DNA from: Thiobacillus denitrificans
GTDB taxonomy: Bacteria > Pseudomonadota > Gammaproteobacteria > Burkholderiales > Thiobacillaceae
Assembly: GCF_001530125.1 (NCBI RefSeq)
Contig: NZ_LDUG01000019.1
Span: forward strand, 94,415 to 158,414
Reading direction: 5' to 3'
DNA: 64,000 bases
How positions within the stretch are numbered: the stretch's first letter is position 1; every line of letters starts with the position of its first letter. A model generated the notes under the pieces. It was not told the origin of the DNA. It searched no databases and saw only the letters and a program-made list of their open reading frames with translations. Positions 1 to 8,976 of the stretch are shown here, piece by piece. The position numbers were made by a program, and so were the translations under genes.

Positions 1-642
1 TTCGGTCGGCGCGACCCATTTCAGCTGCACGCCGTCGTTGCCGTAGGCCTCGCCAAACAGCGCGCGGTACATCAGGGTGTTGTCGGCAAAATCCCAGGCG
101 TGCGGGTGCTGCTCGTTCTGGTAGCCGAGGCCGGAGCGAAAGCGTCCGCCCTTGAGCGAAAAACCGTTGCCGAGGCCGGTGGTCTGGAACCAGGCTTCCT
201 CAATTTCGGCTGCTTCATCCTGCAAGGCCAAAATGAGGAGGTCCCGGAAGTAGGGATCAACGCTGGCCGACATCACCAGCTCGGTTCCGTCGAGCGAGAA
301 ACCGCGCGCCGCGTCGGCGCCGTGCCCGCCGGGCAAGAAACCCTCGATGCGGCGCTCGCCGACATCCTTGAGATGCGCATATCGCCCTTGCAGGATGAGC
401 GAGATATCCGGGTTGAAGCCGGAACGGGCGGGGGCGGCTGCTTGCGCGGTGGGTTCGGCTTTGATCGCAGCGTCGGTGGTTTGGTTTTCGGCCTGTTGCA
501 GCCTCGCTTCCAGTGCCTGGAGGCGGGCTTCGTAGGCGGATTTCAGTTCCTGCAACTCGGCGCGCAGGGCGTCGAGTTGGGCATCGGCATGAACCGGAAA
601 GGCGGTCGCGAGCGCGGCCGCCAGCAGGGCGGGTCGTAACAT
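1..642 (-). CDS. Putative outer-membrane protein, N-terminal part (cut by window edge)
   Basis: The reading frame is open from an ATG at 642 to the window edge, so only the first 214 residues are visible. It begins with a signal peptide ending near HADA. A predicted coiled coil rich in Leu, Ala, Glu and Arg (about residues 22-60) and an Ala/Pro linker follow. The rest has alternating polar and hydrophobic strands such as FSLDGTELVMSASVD and a WFQTTGLGNG turn, typical of a beta-barrel. The pattern resembles porin or TonB-linked outer-membrane proteins with an N-terminal periplasmic coiled coil. The COG0523 GTPase and the small His/Cys-rich exported protein nearby would fit a metal-related role, but that is inference. 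The substrate is not identifiable. Confidence 0.6.
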   Translation of the reverse strand, partial: MLRPALLAAALATAFPVHADAQLDALRAELQELKSAYEARLQALEARLQQAENQTTDAAIKAEPTAQAAAPARSGFNPDISLILQGRYAHLKDVGERRIEGFLPGGHGADAARGFSLDGTELVMSASVDPYFRDLLILALQDEAAEIEEAWFQTTGLGNGFSLKGGRFRSGLGYQNEQHPHAWDFADNTLMYRALFGEAYGNDGVQLKWVAPTE

Positions 643-711
643 GGTTGAGCTCCATCAAAAACGAGAACGCGGTCGGCAGGCCTCGCGGCAGCCGACAGTC
701 AGGTCCGGATT

Positions 712-1011
712 TCAGATGGTGGCAGGCGGGGCGCGGGCTTGCGCGTGGTTGAAACAGGCGGTGACGAGCGGCAGCGCCGCAGCCGGCAACTCGGTGTGGC
801 AGGCGGTTTCGATGGGCAGGCTGAACACGGTTGCCGGCGCGGCGCTGCCGAGGTTGGCCTGGGCGACGCAGACTTCGCAGACCTTGTCGGGCAGTGCGCC
901 ATCGTGCCTGTCCAGATGGCTGACCGCGTGCGCGAACGCCGCCGCCTGACCGAACAGCAGGGTCAGTGCAAACAGCCAGGCAAGCAGACGGCGCGGCAAC
1001 ATGGGGCGCAT
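712..1011 (-). CDS. Small exported His/Cys-containing protein (DUF2946-like)
   Basis: About 99 residues with an N-terminal hydrophobic signal or anchor (LLAWLFALTLLFGQAAAFAHA). A mature part carries HAVSHLDRHDG and a CEVC pair, a layout seen in the DUF2946 family of small proteins often found near metal transport genes. The ATG at 1011 follows the yidD stop by one base; a second ATG at 1002 would remove three residues. The gene sits between yidD and a putative outer-membrane protein gene. The His and CxxC residues suggest metal binding, but this is inference and no function is established. Confidence 0.55.
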   Translation of the reverse strand: MRPMLPRRLLAWLFALTLLFGQAAAFAHAVSHLDRHDGALPDKVCEVCVAQANLGSAAPATVFSLPIETACHTELPAAALPLVTACFNHAQARAPPATI

Positions 1012-1012
1012 T

Positions 1013-1249
1013 TTACACGCGCGGCTCGACCGGCGGTACCGGGTCGTAGCCGTGGTCGCAGCCGGGGCGGCAGCGGCCGATGCGCTTGGCGGCGAGCCAG
1101 CTGCCCTTGAGTGCACCGTGTTTTTCGATGGCTTCCTTGCCGTATTCCGAGCAGGTCGGCAGGTAGCGGCACTGCCGTCCCAGCCAGGGCGAGAGCGCCA
1201 GCTGATACGCGCGGATCAGGCCGACGAGGAGTTTTTGCGCAAGATTCAT
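1013..1249 (-). CDS. yidD: Membrane protein insertion efficiency factor YidD
   Basis: A 78-residue protein with the family signature: an amphipathic N-terminus ([18 protein letters not shown]), the [10 protein letters not shown] motif and a late [13 protein letters not shown] segment. Length and cysteine pattern match YidD, which assists YidC-dependent insertion of inner-membrane proteins. It is not in the usual rnpA-yidC context. Instead its ATG overlaps the stop of the upstream COG0523 GTPase gene by four bases (ATGA), so the two are probably translationally coupled. Confidence 0.93.
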   Translation of the reverse strand: MNLAQKLLVGLIRAYQLALSPWLGRQCRYLPTCSEYGKEAIEKHGALKGSWLAAKRIGRCRPGCDHGYDPVPPVEPRV

Positions 1250-2289
1250 GACACCGCCCCGTCATGGCTGCGTGCCGCGCCGGAGAAATCGGTCAGCAGC
1301 TTGGCGACGAACTCGGGGTCGAGATCGCGCACGATGAAGACGAAACGGCTGCGGTGGTCGTCGTCCGGCCAGGCGTCGAGCCTCACCTCCGGATACAGCA
1401 CGTGCTGCACGCCATGCAGCACCACCGGCTGGGCTTCGTCCTGCAGGTTCACGATGGCCTTGAAGCGCAGCAGGTTTTCGGCGCGAAACGAGGTCAGCAT
1501 GGACAGCGCCGACTGCAGGCCGTAACGGTCGAGCGGGGCGTCGAGCACCACGGAAAATGCCTGGATGCGCGCGTCGTGCAAGGCAACGGCGGGCTTGCCG
1601 CCGAGCGTTCCGGCGCGGGCTGGCTGGTAGCGCTGCGGCTTGAGCCAGCGCGCCACTTCGAGCGAGCGGGTTTCGGCGTTCCACAGCCCCAGGTTCTGGA
1701 TCGCCGTGGGGTCGATCTCGCCCTGCGTCACCGTCACGATGTCGGCGGCAGGATTCAGCGTCGCCAGCCGTTCGCGCAGCGCGGCCACCGTTTCGGCGGG
1801 CGTGAGGTCGGTCTTGGTCAAGAGCAGTCGGTCGGCCACCGCCACTTGCTTCACTGCCTCGAAGTGCTGGTCCAGCTGGCCCATGCCGAACAGCGCGTCG
1901 ACCGTGGTGACCACGCCGTCGAGGCGGAAGCGCGCGCGCACCCAGTTGTCGTGCAGCAGGTTGTCGAGCACCGGCGCGGGGTCGGCGATGCCGGTGGTTT
2001 CGATGATGACACGCTCGAACGCCGGGATGTCGCCCTTTTGGCGCGCCATCCACAGGTTTTTCAGGGTCGGCGACAGGCTGCCCGAAATCGTGCAGCACAC
2101 GCAGCCGCCCGAGAGCAGCGCCAGCGGGCCGTCCATTTTTTGCAATAGTTGATGGTCGAGCGCGACCTCGCCGAACTCGTTCATCAGGATCGCGGTGCGC
2201 GGCAGGGTGCGCACCAGGTGATTCAGCACGGTGGTTTTTCCGCTGCCCAGAAAGCCGGTGAGCAGGGTGATGGGCAGTGGAGCATCCAT
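1246..2289 (-). CDS. CobW/COG0523-family GTP-binding metallochaperone
   Basis: A G3E-family P-loop GTPase of about 347 residues. The Walker [10 protein letters not shown] lies near the N-terminus, the family metal-binding motif GGCVCC near residue 65, a GxTK-like base-recognition motif (LLTKTDL) about a third of the way in, and the CobW C-terminal domain follows. Family members hand Zn, Co or other metals to client enzymes. The ATG at 2289 is preferred because AAGAGG lies just upstream; a TTG at 2307 would place that site inside the gene. It overlaps yidD by four bases. The particular metal cannot be read from the sequence. Confidence 0.88.
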   Translation of the reverse strand: MDAPLPITLLTGFLGSGKTTVLNHLVRTLPRTAILMNEFGEVALDHQLLQKMDGPLALLSGGCVCCTISGSLSPTLKNLWMARQKGDIPAFERVIIETTGIADPAPVLDNLLHDNWVRARFRLDGVVTTVDALFGMGQLDQHFEAVKQVAVADRLLLTKTDLTPAETVAALRERLATLNPAADIVTVTQGEIDPTAIQNLGLWNAETRSLEVARWLKPQRYQPARAGTLGGKPAVALHDARIQAFSVVLDAPLDRYGLQSALSMLTSFRAENLLRFKAIVNLQDEAQPVVLHGVQHVLYPEVRLDAWPDDDHRSRFVFIVRDLDPEFVAKLLTDFSGAARSHDGAVS

Positions 2290-2310
2290 CCCGGGGAACC
2301 TCTTCAAATA

Positions 2311-2730
2311 TCAGGCGCGCAGTTTTTCCTGCATCTCGTGACGCTCCTGCGCCTCGATCGAGTATTCGGCAGTGGGGCGCGCCAGCAGGCGCGGCAGGCC
2401 GATGGGGTCGCCGGTTTCCTCGCACCAGCCGTACTCACCGCTTTCGATCCGTTTCAGGGCGGAATTGATTTTTTTCAGCTGCTTGCGTTCGCGGTCGCGC
2501 ACGCGCTGTTCCAGCATGTGTTCCTCTTCCATCGAGGCGCGGTCGTTGGGGTCGGCGAAGTTCTCGTTTTCCTTCAGCACCGCACCGGTGTTGGCGGCAT
2601 TGCTGAGCATTTCGTCGCGCAGGGCTTCGAGGCGGGCGCGAAAGAACGCCAGCTGGTCCGCATTCATATAGGCGGAAGCCGGCATCTTCAGCAGCGCGGC
2701 TTCGGTGAGGGGTTTGGGTGAGGTGGGCAT
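2311..2730 (-). CDS. dksA: RNA polymerase-binding transcription factor DksA
   Basis: A 139-residue protein with a long coiled coil carrying the tip residues needed for secondary-channel action (NENFADPNDRAS) and a C-terminal globular part (GEYGWCEETGDPIGLPRLLARPTAEYS). DksA works with ppGpp to adjust rRNA and amino-acid promoters. The four zinc cysteines of the E. coli protein are reduced to one here, the Cys-poor form common in betaproteobacteria and not a sign of decay. A GGAG site precedes the ATG. It lies just upstream of the COG0523 gene in the same orientation. Confidence 0.93.
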   Translation of the reverse strand: MPTSPKPLTEAALLKMPASAYMNADQLAFFRARLEALRDEMLSNAANTGAVLKENENFADPNDRASMEEEHMLEQRVRDRERKQLKKINSALKRIESGEYGWCEETGDPIGLPRLLARPTAEYSIEAQERHEMQEKLRA

Positions 2731-2966
2731 CGAGACGCTCCGAGAGTCGAAATAATGGCTAATTTACCGCCCGGACGTGCCGGTGCGAAGGGGCGCAGTC
2801 TGAACGTCATGCGCCAAAGGTGCAAGCCCGGGCCTGGAACCGATGTTTCAGGGCGTGGCGGGTGCGCCATTCCGTCACCGATTGAACCATAATTAACACG
2901 TGGTTCAAGCTTTGTTCGATCGCGTTGCAGCTTGCGATTGAACCCCATATTTCGAGAGGTGACAGG

Positions 2967-3518
2967 ATGAAAGCCATCGTGATCGGACTGGTACTGTTGC
3001 TGGGCGGGTGTGCGGGGCTGGGGTCATCAGACCCGGCGTCGCCCTATTACGTCTATTCATCGGGCTGGACGGCACAGCTCAATCGGCCGCTGACGATCGA
3101 GCCGGGTGCCGCCACGGTACGCCTGCAATATGGCCGCATCGTGCCGCGCAACGGCGTGCAGGAGCACGACCCATTCTGCGTGGTGGAGCTGAACACGGTG
3201 AGCGCCAAGCCGCAGACGCTGCAGCCTGGCCGCTTCGACGTGCTGCGGGTGACGCGCAGCGTGAGCCACATCGCCGCAGCGCCATCGCTGTTTGTCGGGG
3301 TCGCTATTGGCGGCGATTTCGGTGGCCCCACCTTTCTTTATTACATGACCGAATTCCGGCTGCGCGATGCCGCGCAGCCGGACCTTCGTGGCATGACCTG
3401 CGTCTGGGACCAGATGGCGCCCGGCAACCGGGCACTGATGCGCCATCTCACGCTGGATGAAATCCAGTCGGCGCTGGGCGACTGGATGCGGCTGATCCCG
3501 CCGGAGGCGCAAAGATGA
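2967..3518 (+). CDS. Predicted lipoprotein of unknown function
   Basis: About 183 residues. The start was placed at the ATG at 2967, which gives MKAIVIGLVLLLGGC, a textbook lipoprotein signal with lipobox LGGC, preceded by a GAGAGG-like ribosome site. The mature protein contains two conserved-looking Cys (DPFCVVEL and MTCVWDQ) and mixed alpha/beta character. No enzymatic motif was recognised. It overlaps the downstream polyphosphate kinase gene by four bases (ATGA), so the two are likely co-expressed. Localisation to the inner face of the outer membrane is inferred from the lipobox. Confidence 0.75.
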   Translation: MKAIVIGLVLLLGGCAGLGSSDPASPYYVYSSGWTAQLNRPLTIEPGAATVRLQYGRIVPRNGVQEHDPFCVVELNTVSAKPQTLQPGRFDVLRVTRSVSHIAAAPSLFVGVAIGGDFGGPTFLYYMTEFRLRDAAQPDLRGMTCVWDQMAPGNRALMRHLTLDEIQSALGDWMRLIPPEAQR

Positions 3519-4324
3519 AACCTGCCGACACCCGCATTCCTCCCGGCACCCCGGTCAAGCTGTCCGACTGGGACGCCGACGACACCGACATCATCGGCAA
3601 GCCGAAATCCGATGCGCACGCCCGCCTGGACGAATACCGCGCCCGGCTGGAAACCCTGCAGGAGCTGCTGTACGCCGAGGGCAAGAACAAGCTGCTGATC
3701 GTGTTGCAGGCGATGGACACCGCCGGCAAGGACTCCACCATCCGTCACGTGTTCCAGGGCGTCGACCCGCTGGGGGTTCGGGTGGCGGGCTTCAAGGCGC
3801 CGACGCCGTACGAACTGGCGCGCGACTACCTGTGGCGGGTGCATCACCATGTGCCGGGCAAGGGCGAAATCGCCATCTTCAACCGTTCGCATTACGAAGA
3901 TGTGCTGATTACCCGCGTCAACGGCTGGATCGACGCCGCCGAATGCAAGCGTCGCTATCGCCAGATCAACGACTTTGAACGCATGCTGGCTGAAACCGGC
4001 ACGACGATCCTGAAGTTCTATCTGCACATCTCGAAGAACGAGCAGAAGAAACGTCTGGAAGAACGACGCGACGATCCGGAAAAGCAATGGAAATTCCACC
4101 CGGACGATCTGTCCGTGCGCGAGCAGTGGGACGATTACATGGCGGTCTACGAAGCCGCGCTGTCGGCTACCAGTACGGCCCACGCACCCTGGCACGTGAT
4201 TCCCGCCAACAGCAAGCAGGCGCGCAATTTGATGATTTCGCGCCTGCTGATCGACGCGCTGGAAGGATTGAAGATGCGCTATCCGGCGCCGGCGGACGGA
4301 GTTTCCGACACGGTGATTGTCTGA
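3515..4324 (+). CDS. ppk2: Polyphosphate kinase 2 family protein
   Basis: A 269-residue single-domain PPK2. Walker A is AMDTAGKDSTIRH (around residues 69-81), the lid and substrate segment follows (VDPLGVRVAGFKAPTPYEL), and Walker B is FNRSHYEDVLITRV. The C-terminus HVIPANSKQARNLMISRLLIDAL is also typical. PPK2 enzymes transfer phosphate between polyphosphate and nucleotides. The length and DTAGKDS motif fit the one-domain group that phosphorylates AMP or ADP, but the exact class needs a tree. Its ATG overlaps the stop of the lipoprotein gene. Confidence 0.93.
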   Translation: MKPADTRIPPGTPVKLSDWDADDTDIIGKPKSDAHARLDEYRARLETLQELLYAEGKNKLLIVLQAMDTAGKDSTIRHVFQGVDPLGVRVAGFKAPTPYELARDYLWRVHHHVPGKGEIAIFNRSHYEDVLITRVNGWIDAAECKRRYRQINDFERMLAETGTTILKFYLHISKNEQKKRLEERRDDPEKQWKFHPDDLSVREQWDDYMAVYEAALSATSTAHAPWHVIPANSKQARNLMISRLLIDALEGLKMRYPAPADGVSDTVIV

Positions 4325-4327
4325 CGC

Positions 4328-7144
4328 TTATTTGACCAGGGCCAGGTGAGGGGAACGCGGGTGGTGCGCCGGCGCAGCCGCCTGCGAGACGGTGACGGGC
4401 TGCCAGTGGGGCAAGGCTTCCGGGCGATGAATGTGGTAGCCCTGCAGGTAGTCCACCCCGATGTCGCGCAGCAGCGCCGCCATCTCGGCGTCCTCCACCT
4501 GCTCGGCGACCGAATACATGCCGAAATCACTCGCCAGCTTGGCAATCGAGCGCACGATAGCCTGGTCGCGGCGATCGTCCAGCATACCGCGCACGAAGGC
4601 GCCGTCGATCTTGAGGAAGTCGGCGGGCAGGTGCTTGAGATAGAAGAACGACGAGGCGTCTCGCCCGAAATCGTCCAGCGCGAACTGGCAGCCGCGCTGG
4701 CGCAGCCCGTGAATCAGGCGCTGGGCATCCTCCAGGTTCACCACCGCGGCGGTTTCGGTGACCTCGAATCCCAGGCGCTCGCCTGCCACGCCATAGTGAT
4801 CGAGCAGATAACAGACGGTGCCGAGGAAGGACTCGTCAGCCACGGTCTTGCCCGACAGGTTGATGAAGTACACCGCGGTGTCGTCGGGCTGCGCCGCCAG
4901 ATAGGACACCACCGCCTCCACCATCCAGCGGTCGAGGATGGGCGCCTGGCCGTAGCGCTCAAGCGCCGGCAGCAGCTTGGCCGGCCCCTCGATCACGCCA
5001 TTGCGCTGCCAGCGGATCAGCACTTCGTAATGCGGCTGACCGCCACTGGACGTCGGCTGGATCAGCTGGCGATAAGGTAGGAATTGATTGGCTTCGAGCG
5101 CCTGGGCGAAATCCGCCGCCCAACCCATTTCTGCTTCCAGGCGACGAAACCCGACCTCGTCCGCTTCATACAGCATGACCCGTCCGCTGCCCTCCGATTT
5201 GGCGCGATAGCATGCCATGTCAGCCTGAACCATGAGTTCGCCCGCGGTGGTCGGCACCTGGGTGATGGGCGCGATCCCGGCGCAGGCACCGAGGGCGAAG
5301 CGACGGCCCTTGTACTCGAAACGGAAATCGCGAATGCGTTGCACCAGCTGCCGGCAGACTTGAATCGCTTCGGCGGGTTGCGTATCGAACAGGATGAGAC
5401 CGAATTCGTCACCGCCCAGGCGGCCCAGATAGGCCTGGTCGGACAAGGCTTCCTTCATCGTCTGCGCAATGTCGACCAGCAGGGCATCGCCTACCGAATG
5501 GCCGCAGGTATCGTTAACCAGCTTGAACTGATCAAGGTCGATGTAGCAGAACGCATGCCGCTGTGCCTGATCGCGCGCGGTGCGCAGGGCTCTTTGCAGA
5601 CGGCCTTCCACTGCGCGGCGGTTCGGCAAATTGGTCAGGGGGTCGTGGAAAGCCATTTCGTGCAGACTGTCGAGCAACTGCTTTTTCTCGGTTTCATCGC
5701 GCAATACATAAATGGTGCCCAGGCCACCGTGGCCGGTGAGCGGCGCACAACTGTAGCTGATGGCCAGGTGCTGGCCAGACCGGGTCTGCAGTTGGGCCGA
5801 GCCGGTCTGGCCGTGCAGCGCGGAGGCCGGCGACAGGAAGCAGGCCGGCGCGTCGTCATTGCTCCGCTGGTCGAGTTGCATCACCGCATTCAGCGGACTC
5901 AGCATGGCCTCATCGAGGGCGATGCCGAGCAGGTTTTCGGCGGCCGGGTTGAGATAGGTCACCTGGTTGTGCGGGTTGGTGACGATGACCGCGTCGTTGA
6001 TCGACTGCAGCGTGACCTGCCAGCGCGCCTTCTCGTTGCTAAGCGCAGCCTCGTCCAGCTTGCGCTGCGTGGTGTCGAAGCGGATCGACAGGTATTTTTG
6101 CGGCAGGCCGTCGTCGCCCCTGATCGGGATGATGGTCGTGGCCATCCAGAACAGTTGTCCATCCTTGGCGCGGTTGCAGATTTCGCCGCGCCAGGTGCGT
6201 CCGCTCGAGATGGTTTCCCATAGGTCGTTGAAAAACGCGGCATCGTGCTGGCCCGAATTGACGATGCGGTGATTCTGGCCGATGAGTTCCTCACGCGTAT
6301 AGCCGCTGATGCTGCAGAACAGATCGTTGACGAAGGTGATGTTGCCGGTGACATCGGATTCGGACACGTTGGCCGTGCTGTCGAGCGCCTTTTGCTGTTC
6401 GTTGAGGTCGGTGAGCAAGCGCTCCAGGGCTGCGCTCATGTGATTGAATGCGCGTGTGGTTTGCTGCAACTCGGGCGGGCTGCTGGCGCGAATGGGGATG
6501 CGCGCGCTGTAATCCCCAGTCTCGATCCGGCGCGCGGTAGCGCGCAGCCGGGTCAGGTCGTGCAGATTGATTTTCAGCAGCACATGGGTCAGCCAGCCGA
6601 GCAGGGCGAAAGCGGCAGCGAGCAGCACGAACAGGCGGGTGCCGAGATGCCAGAGAAAATCTTCATAGGCATGGGCCGACGGCTGAATGACCAGGCTGCC
6701 ATAGGACGTGCCGCCGATGACGAGAGAAGCCTGCATGACCGGAATCGACAGGCCGGTCAGCGCGGCAAACCAGCCGGGGCGGCCAGCATGGTAGGCAGGC
6801 GCCGCCTCGCGCAGGGTGTATCCATTGGGCGCGGTGTATTCCACGTAGCGCAGGTTGCCCTGGGCGATCGGGGTTTTCAGCTGCGCCTGCAGGGCAATGT
6901 AATCGCTCACGATCGCCGAGTCGGCCACCGCCTGCGACAGTGCCGCAAGCTGTGCCGAAGCCTGCACGCGCAATGCGGCGTCGGCGTCGTGGCGGGCGAT
7001 TTGCAGCGCCTGCTGCCCCGCCAGGGCGAACACTGCAATCAGGATGAGCAGGAGCGTGCCCATGACGCGAGCTTGTGTGCTCAGGTGGGCCAGTCGCAGA
7101 CTTTGCATCAGGCGGGGATACAGGGAAAGAAGACGAGCGCGCAT
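4328..7144 (-). CDS. Membrane sensor with HAMP, PAS, GGDEF and EAL domains
   Basis: About 938 residues. Order: transmembrane helix (LLLILIAVFALAGQQAL), periplasmic sensor region, second transmembrane helix (FVLLAAAFALLGWLTHVLL), HAMP, a PAS near residue 260 (FVNDLFCSISGYTREELIGQNHRIV), a second PAS, GGDEF (LGRLGGDEFGLIL) and EAL. The EAL signature reads EVLIRW and the lobe-6 motif is DDFGRDASSF in place of DDFGTGYSS, so phosphodiesterase activity is plausible but altered. Role: turnover of cyclic di-GMP in response to a periplasmic or internal signal. The ATG at 7144 lacks a clear ribosome site; a TTG lies six bases further upstream. Confidence 0.9.
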   Translation of the reverse strand: MRARLLSLYPRLMQSLRLAHLSTQARVMGTLLLILIAVFALAGQQALQIARHDADAALRVQASAQLAALSQAVADSAIVSDYIALQAQLKTPIAQGNLRYVEYTAPNGYTLREAAPAYHAGRPGWFAALTGLSIPVMQASLVIGGTSYGSLVIQPSAHAYEDFLWHLGTRLFVLLAAAFALLGWLTHVLLKINLHDLTRLRATARRIETGDYSARIPIRASSPPELQQTTRAFNHMSAALERLLTDLNEQQKALDSTANVSESDVTGNITFVNDLFCSISGYTREELIGQNHRIVNSGQHDAAFFNDLWETISSGRTWRGEICNRAKDGQLFWMATTIIPIRGDDGLPQKYLSIRFDTTQRKLDEAALSNEKARWQVTLQSINDAVIVTNPHNQVTYLNPAAENLLGIALDEAMLSPLNAVMQLDQRSNDDAPACFLSPASALHGQTGSAQLQTRSGQHLAISYSCAPLTGHGGLGTIYVLRDETEKKQLLDSLHEMAFHDPLTNLPNRRAVEGRLQRALRTARDQAQRHAFCYIDLDQFKLVNDTCGHSVGDALLVDIAQTMKEALSDQAYLGRLGGDEFGLILFDTQPAEAIQVCRQLVQRIRDFRFEYKGRRFALGACAGIAPITQVPTTAGELMVQADMACYRAKSEGSGRVMLYEADEVGFRRLEAEMGWAADFAQALEANQFLPYRQLIQPTSSGGQPHYEVLIRWQRNGVIEGPAKLLPALERYGQAPILDRWMVEAVVSYLAAQPDDTAVYFINLSGKTVADESFLGTVCYLLDHYGVAGERLGFEVTETAAVVNLEDAQRLIHGLRQRGCQFALDDFGRDASSFFYLKHLPADFLKIDGAFVRGMLDDRRDQAIVRSIAKLASDFGMYSVAEQVEDAEMAALLRDIGVDYLQGYHIHRPEALPHWQPVTVSQAAAPAHHPRSPHLALVK

Positions 7145-7237
7145 ACGCAATGAATCGGCGGCAAGTGCCGTTTCTGAAGCGCACGCAGAACCGTCGCGTC
7201 AGGCTGAGTGATTGCCCACATTCCGGGCTGGGTGCGG

Positions 7238-8152
7238 TCAGCCTTTCTTGCGCGCGCGCGGGTGCGCCTGGTCGTAGACCTTGGCGAGGTGTTGCCAGTC
7301 GAGGTGGGTGTAGACCTGGGTGGTGCTGATGCTGGCGTGGCCGAGCATTTCCTGCACCGCGCGCAGGTCGCCGGACGACTGCAGCACGTGGGTGGCAAAC
7401 GCGTGGCGCAGCATGTGCGGGTGCACGTGCTGGCCGAGCCCCGCCTGCAGCGCCCAGCGGTTGAGCCGCAGCTGCACGCTGCGCGGGGTGAGGCGGGCGC
7501 CGCGCTGGCTGATGAACAGCGCGGCGGTGGTGTCGCGCGCCTCCCCAGGGATACCGTCCCTGCGGGACATAAGCGGCTGCCGCTGCAACAGCCAGGCGGC
7601 AAGGGCGGCCAGCGCGTGTCGTCCCACCGGCACGATGCGGGTTTTGCGGCCCTTGCCGGTAACCTGCGCTTCGCCCGATTGCAGGTTGACGTCGTCGAGA
7701 TCGAGTCCGGTAAGTTCAGACAGGCGCAGCCCGGACGAATAGAACAGCTCAAACATGGCGCGGTCGCGCGCGGCCAGGGCGTCGTCGCCCTCGCCGCGGC
7801 CGTCGAGCAGTTGGGTGCAGGTGTCGGGCGACAGGATGTCCGGCAGCGCCTTGGCCGCCTTGGGCGGGCGCAGGCCGAGGCAGGGGTTGCTGGCGTAGCC
7901 GAGGCGGCGGCAGGCAAAGAGGTAGAACCCGCGCCAGCTCGACAGCTGGCGCGCCACGCTGGCGGCCGCCAGGCTCTGGCTGCGCAGCTTGACGATGGCG
8001 CCGCGGATGTCGGTGACAGAGAGTTCGGCCAGCGGCTTGCCGGCAGTCAATTTGGAGAGATTGGCCAGATCGCGCTGATAGGCCGTGACCGTATGCGGCG
8101 ACAGCCGCCGTTCGGCAGCGAGGTGTTGCAGATATTGAGCGACCGCGCTCAA
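7238..8152 (-). CDS. xerC: Site-specific tyrosine recombinase XerC
   Basis: 304 residues with an N-terminal SAM-like domain (LAAERRLSPHTVTAYQRDL) and a complete tyrosine recombinase catalytic set: Arg in SSGLRLSEL (about residue 141), Lys in GKGRKTR, HMLRHAFATH, LGHASISTTQVYTH with the nucleophilic Tyr. XerC with XerD resolves chromosome dimers at dif. The likely start is a TTG at 8152 with AAAGG upstream; there is no in-frame ATG before the preceding stop. The 5' end abuts an interspersed repeat (8165-8302). Residues about 194-203 are encoded by a 30-bp palindromic element, an unusual in-frame addition. Confidence 0.93.
   Translation of the reverse strand: MSAVAQYLQHLAAERRLSPHTVTAYQRDLANLSKLTAGKPLAELSVTDIRGAIVKLRSQSLAAASVARQLSSWRGFYLFACRRLGYASNPCLGLRPPKAAKALPDILSPDTCTQLLDGRGEGDDALAARDRAMFELFYSSGLRLSELTGLDLDDVNLQSGEAQVTGKGRKTRIVPVGRHALAALAAWLLQRQPLMSRRDGIPGEARDTTAALFISQRGARLTPRSVQLRLNRWALQAGLGQHVHPHMLRHAFATHVLQSSGDLRAVQEMLGHASISTTQVYTHLDWQHLAKVYDQAHPRARKKG
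7542..7571. repeat. 30-bp palindromic element inserted in frame in xerC
   Basis: On the minus strand this stretch reads TATGTCCCGCAGGGACGGTA followed by TCCCTGGGGA. It matches 25591-25620 at 29 of 30 positions. The core GTCCC-GCA-GGGAC is a hairpin. In xerC it adds roughly ten residues (SRRDGIPGE) between the catalytic Lys strand and the C-terminal catalytic helices without breaking the frame. Confidence 0.75.
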
Positions 8153-8164
8153 GCTAAAAACCTT

Positions 8165-8302
8165 TCACCACAGAGGCACAGAGAACACAGAGGAAAAAAA
8201 CAGGCTTTGCCCTGTTTCTGCGCCCTGCCCACCAGGATCGATATCGGGTCGGCAAGCCATTGATTCCTTGCCTTTCCCTGTGCCTCCGTGTCTCTGTGGT
8301 GA
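8165..8302. repeat. Interspersed element copy A with inverted ends
   Basis: It begins with TTCACCACAGAGGCACAGAG and ends with the inverse-complement type CTCCGTGTCTCTGTGGTGA, so the ends are imperfect inverted repeats about 100 bp apart. It fills the space between xerC and the DUF484 gene. Two related copies lie at 25577-25712 and 42495-42636. The interiors differ while the ends are conserved, as in a small non-autonomous mobile or REP-like element. Confidence 0.7.
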
Positions 8303-8313
8303 GGCATTCAGGT

Positions 8314-8976
8314 TTACCCCTGCATCCGCGCCAGCGCGGCACCGACCAGCTGGCCCAGCCGTTCGAGATACAGCGTGCCCATGCTGGGGTAGAAGCGCTT
8401 GGCTTCTTCCGAGGCCAGCACCAGCAGGCCGACGGGGGGCGCAGCAGGCGTGGGCCGCAGCGGAATGCAGGCAAACGCGCGCAGGTGCGGCGACACTTCG
8501 CCGAACCAGTCGTCGGCGTCATTCACCGCCAGCGCGCCGCACACCGGCTGCGCCATCGCGGCCACGCTGTCGCGCACGGCGGGCGATACCGGATCAGTCA
8601 GGCCGGGTGTGGTGTCCGCCGGCAGATTCCAGACTCGCAGCGCGTGGTGCGGCACCGCAAAGCCCTCGCGCAGGTGGAGCGCCAGCGCCGCGATGATGTC
8701 CAGCGGCGTGCGGGCGGCCAGCAGCGCCAACGTCAGCGCGTGCAGCTTCTCCGAAATGCCGTCGTTTTCCTCGCCGAACTGGATCAGCTCGGCCAGCTTG
8801 TTCTCCAGCATCCGCACCTTGTCGCGCATCGCGATCAACTGGCGCTCGCTCATCGACACCGCGTGGGTGCCGTGCGGATGCGGGATATGCAGTTCCGCCA
8901 GCAGGGTGGGGAAGTCGTTGAAGAAATTGGGATGCCGGGTCAGAAACTCGGCGATGTGTTCGGGTTGCATGTCCAT
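8314..8976 (-). CDS. DUF484 family GAF-like protein
   Basis: 220 residues starting [29 protein letters not shown], the characteristic DUF484 opening. A coiled stretch (MRDKVRMLENKLAELIQFGEEND) follows, then a GAF-like domain ending KRFYPSMGTLYLERLGQLVGAALARM. The family sits beside dapF and xerC in many proteobacteria and its role is not established; a cytosolic sensor or scaffold is possible. Its ATG shares one base with the dapF stop (TAATG), so translation is coupled to dapF. Confidence 0.88.
   Translation of the reverse strand: MDMQPEHIAEFLTRHPNFFNDFPTLLAELHIPHPHGTHAVSMSERQLIAMRDKVRMLENKLAELIQFGEENDGISEKLHALTLALLAARTPLDIIAALALHLREGFAVPHHALRVWNLPADTTPGLTDPVSPAVRDSVAAMAQPVCGALAVNDADDWFGEVSPHLRAFACIPLRPTPAAPPVGLLVLASEEAKRFYPSMGTLYLERLGQLVGAALARMQG

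Noticed and set aside
2311-2730. DksA judged degenerate because three zinc cysteines are missing
   Set aside because: Cys-poor DksA with CEETGDPIG is a normal functional variant in betaproteobacteria.
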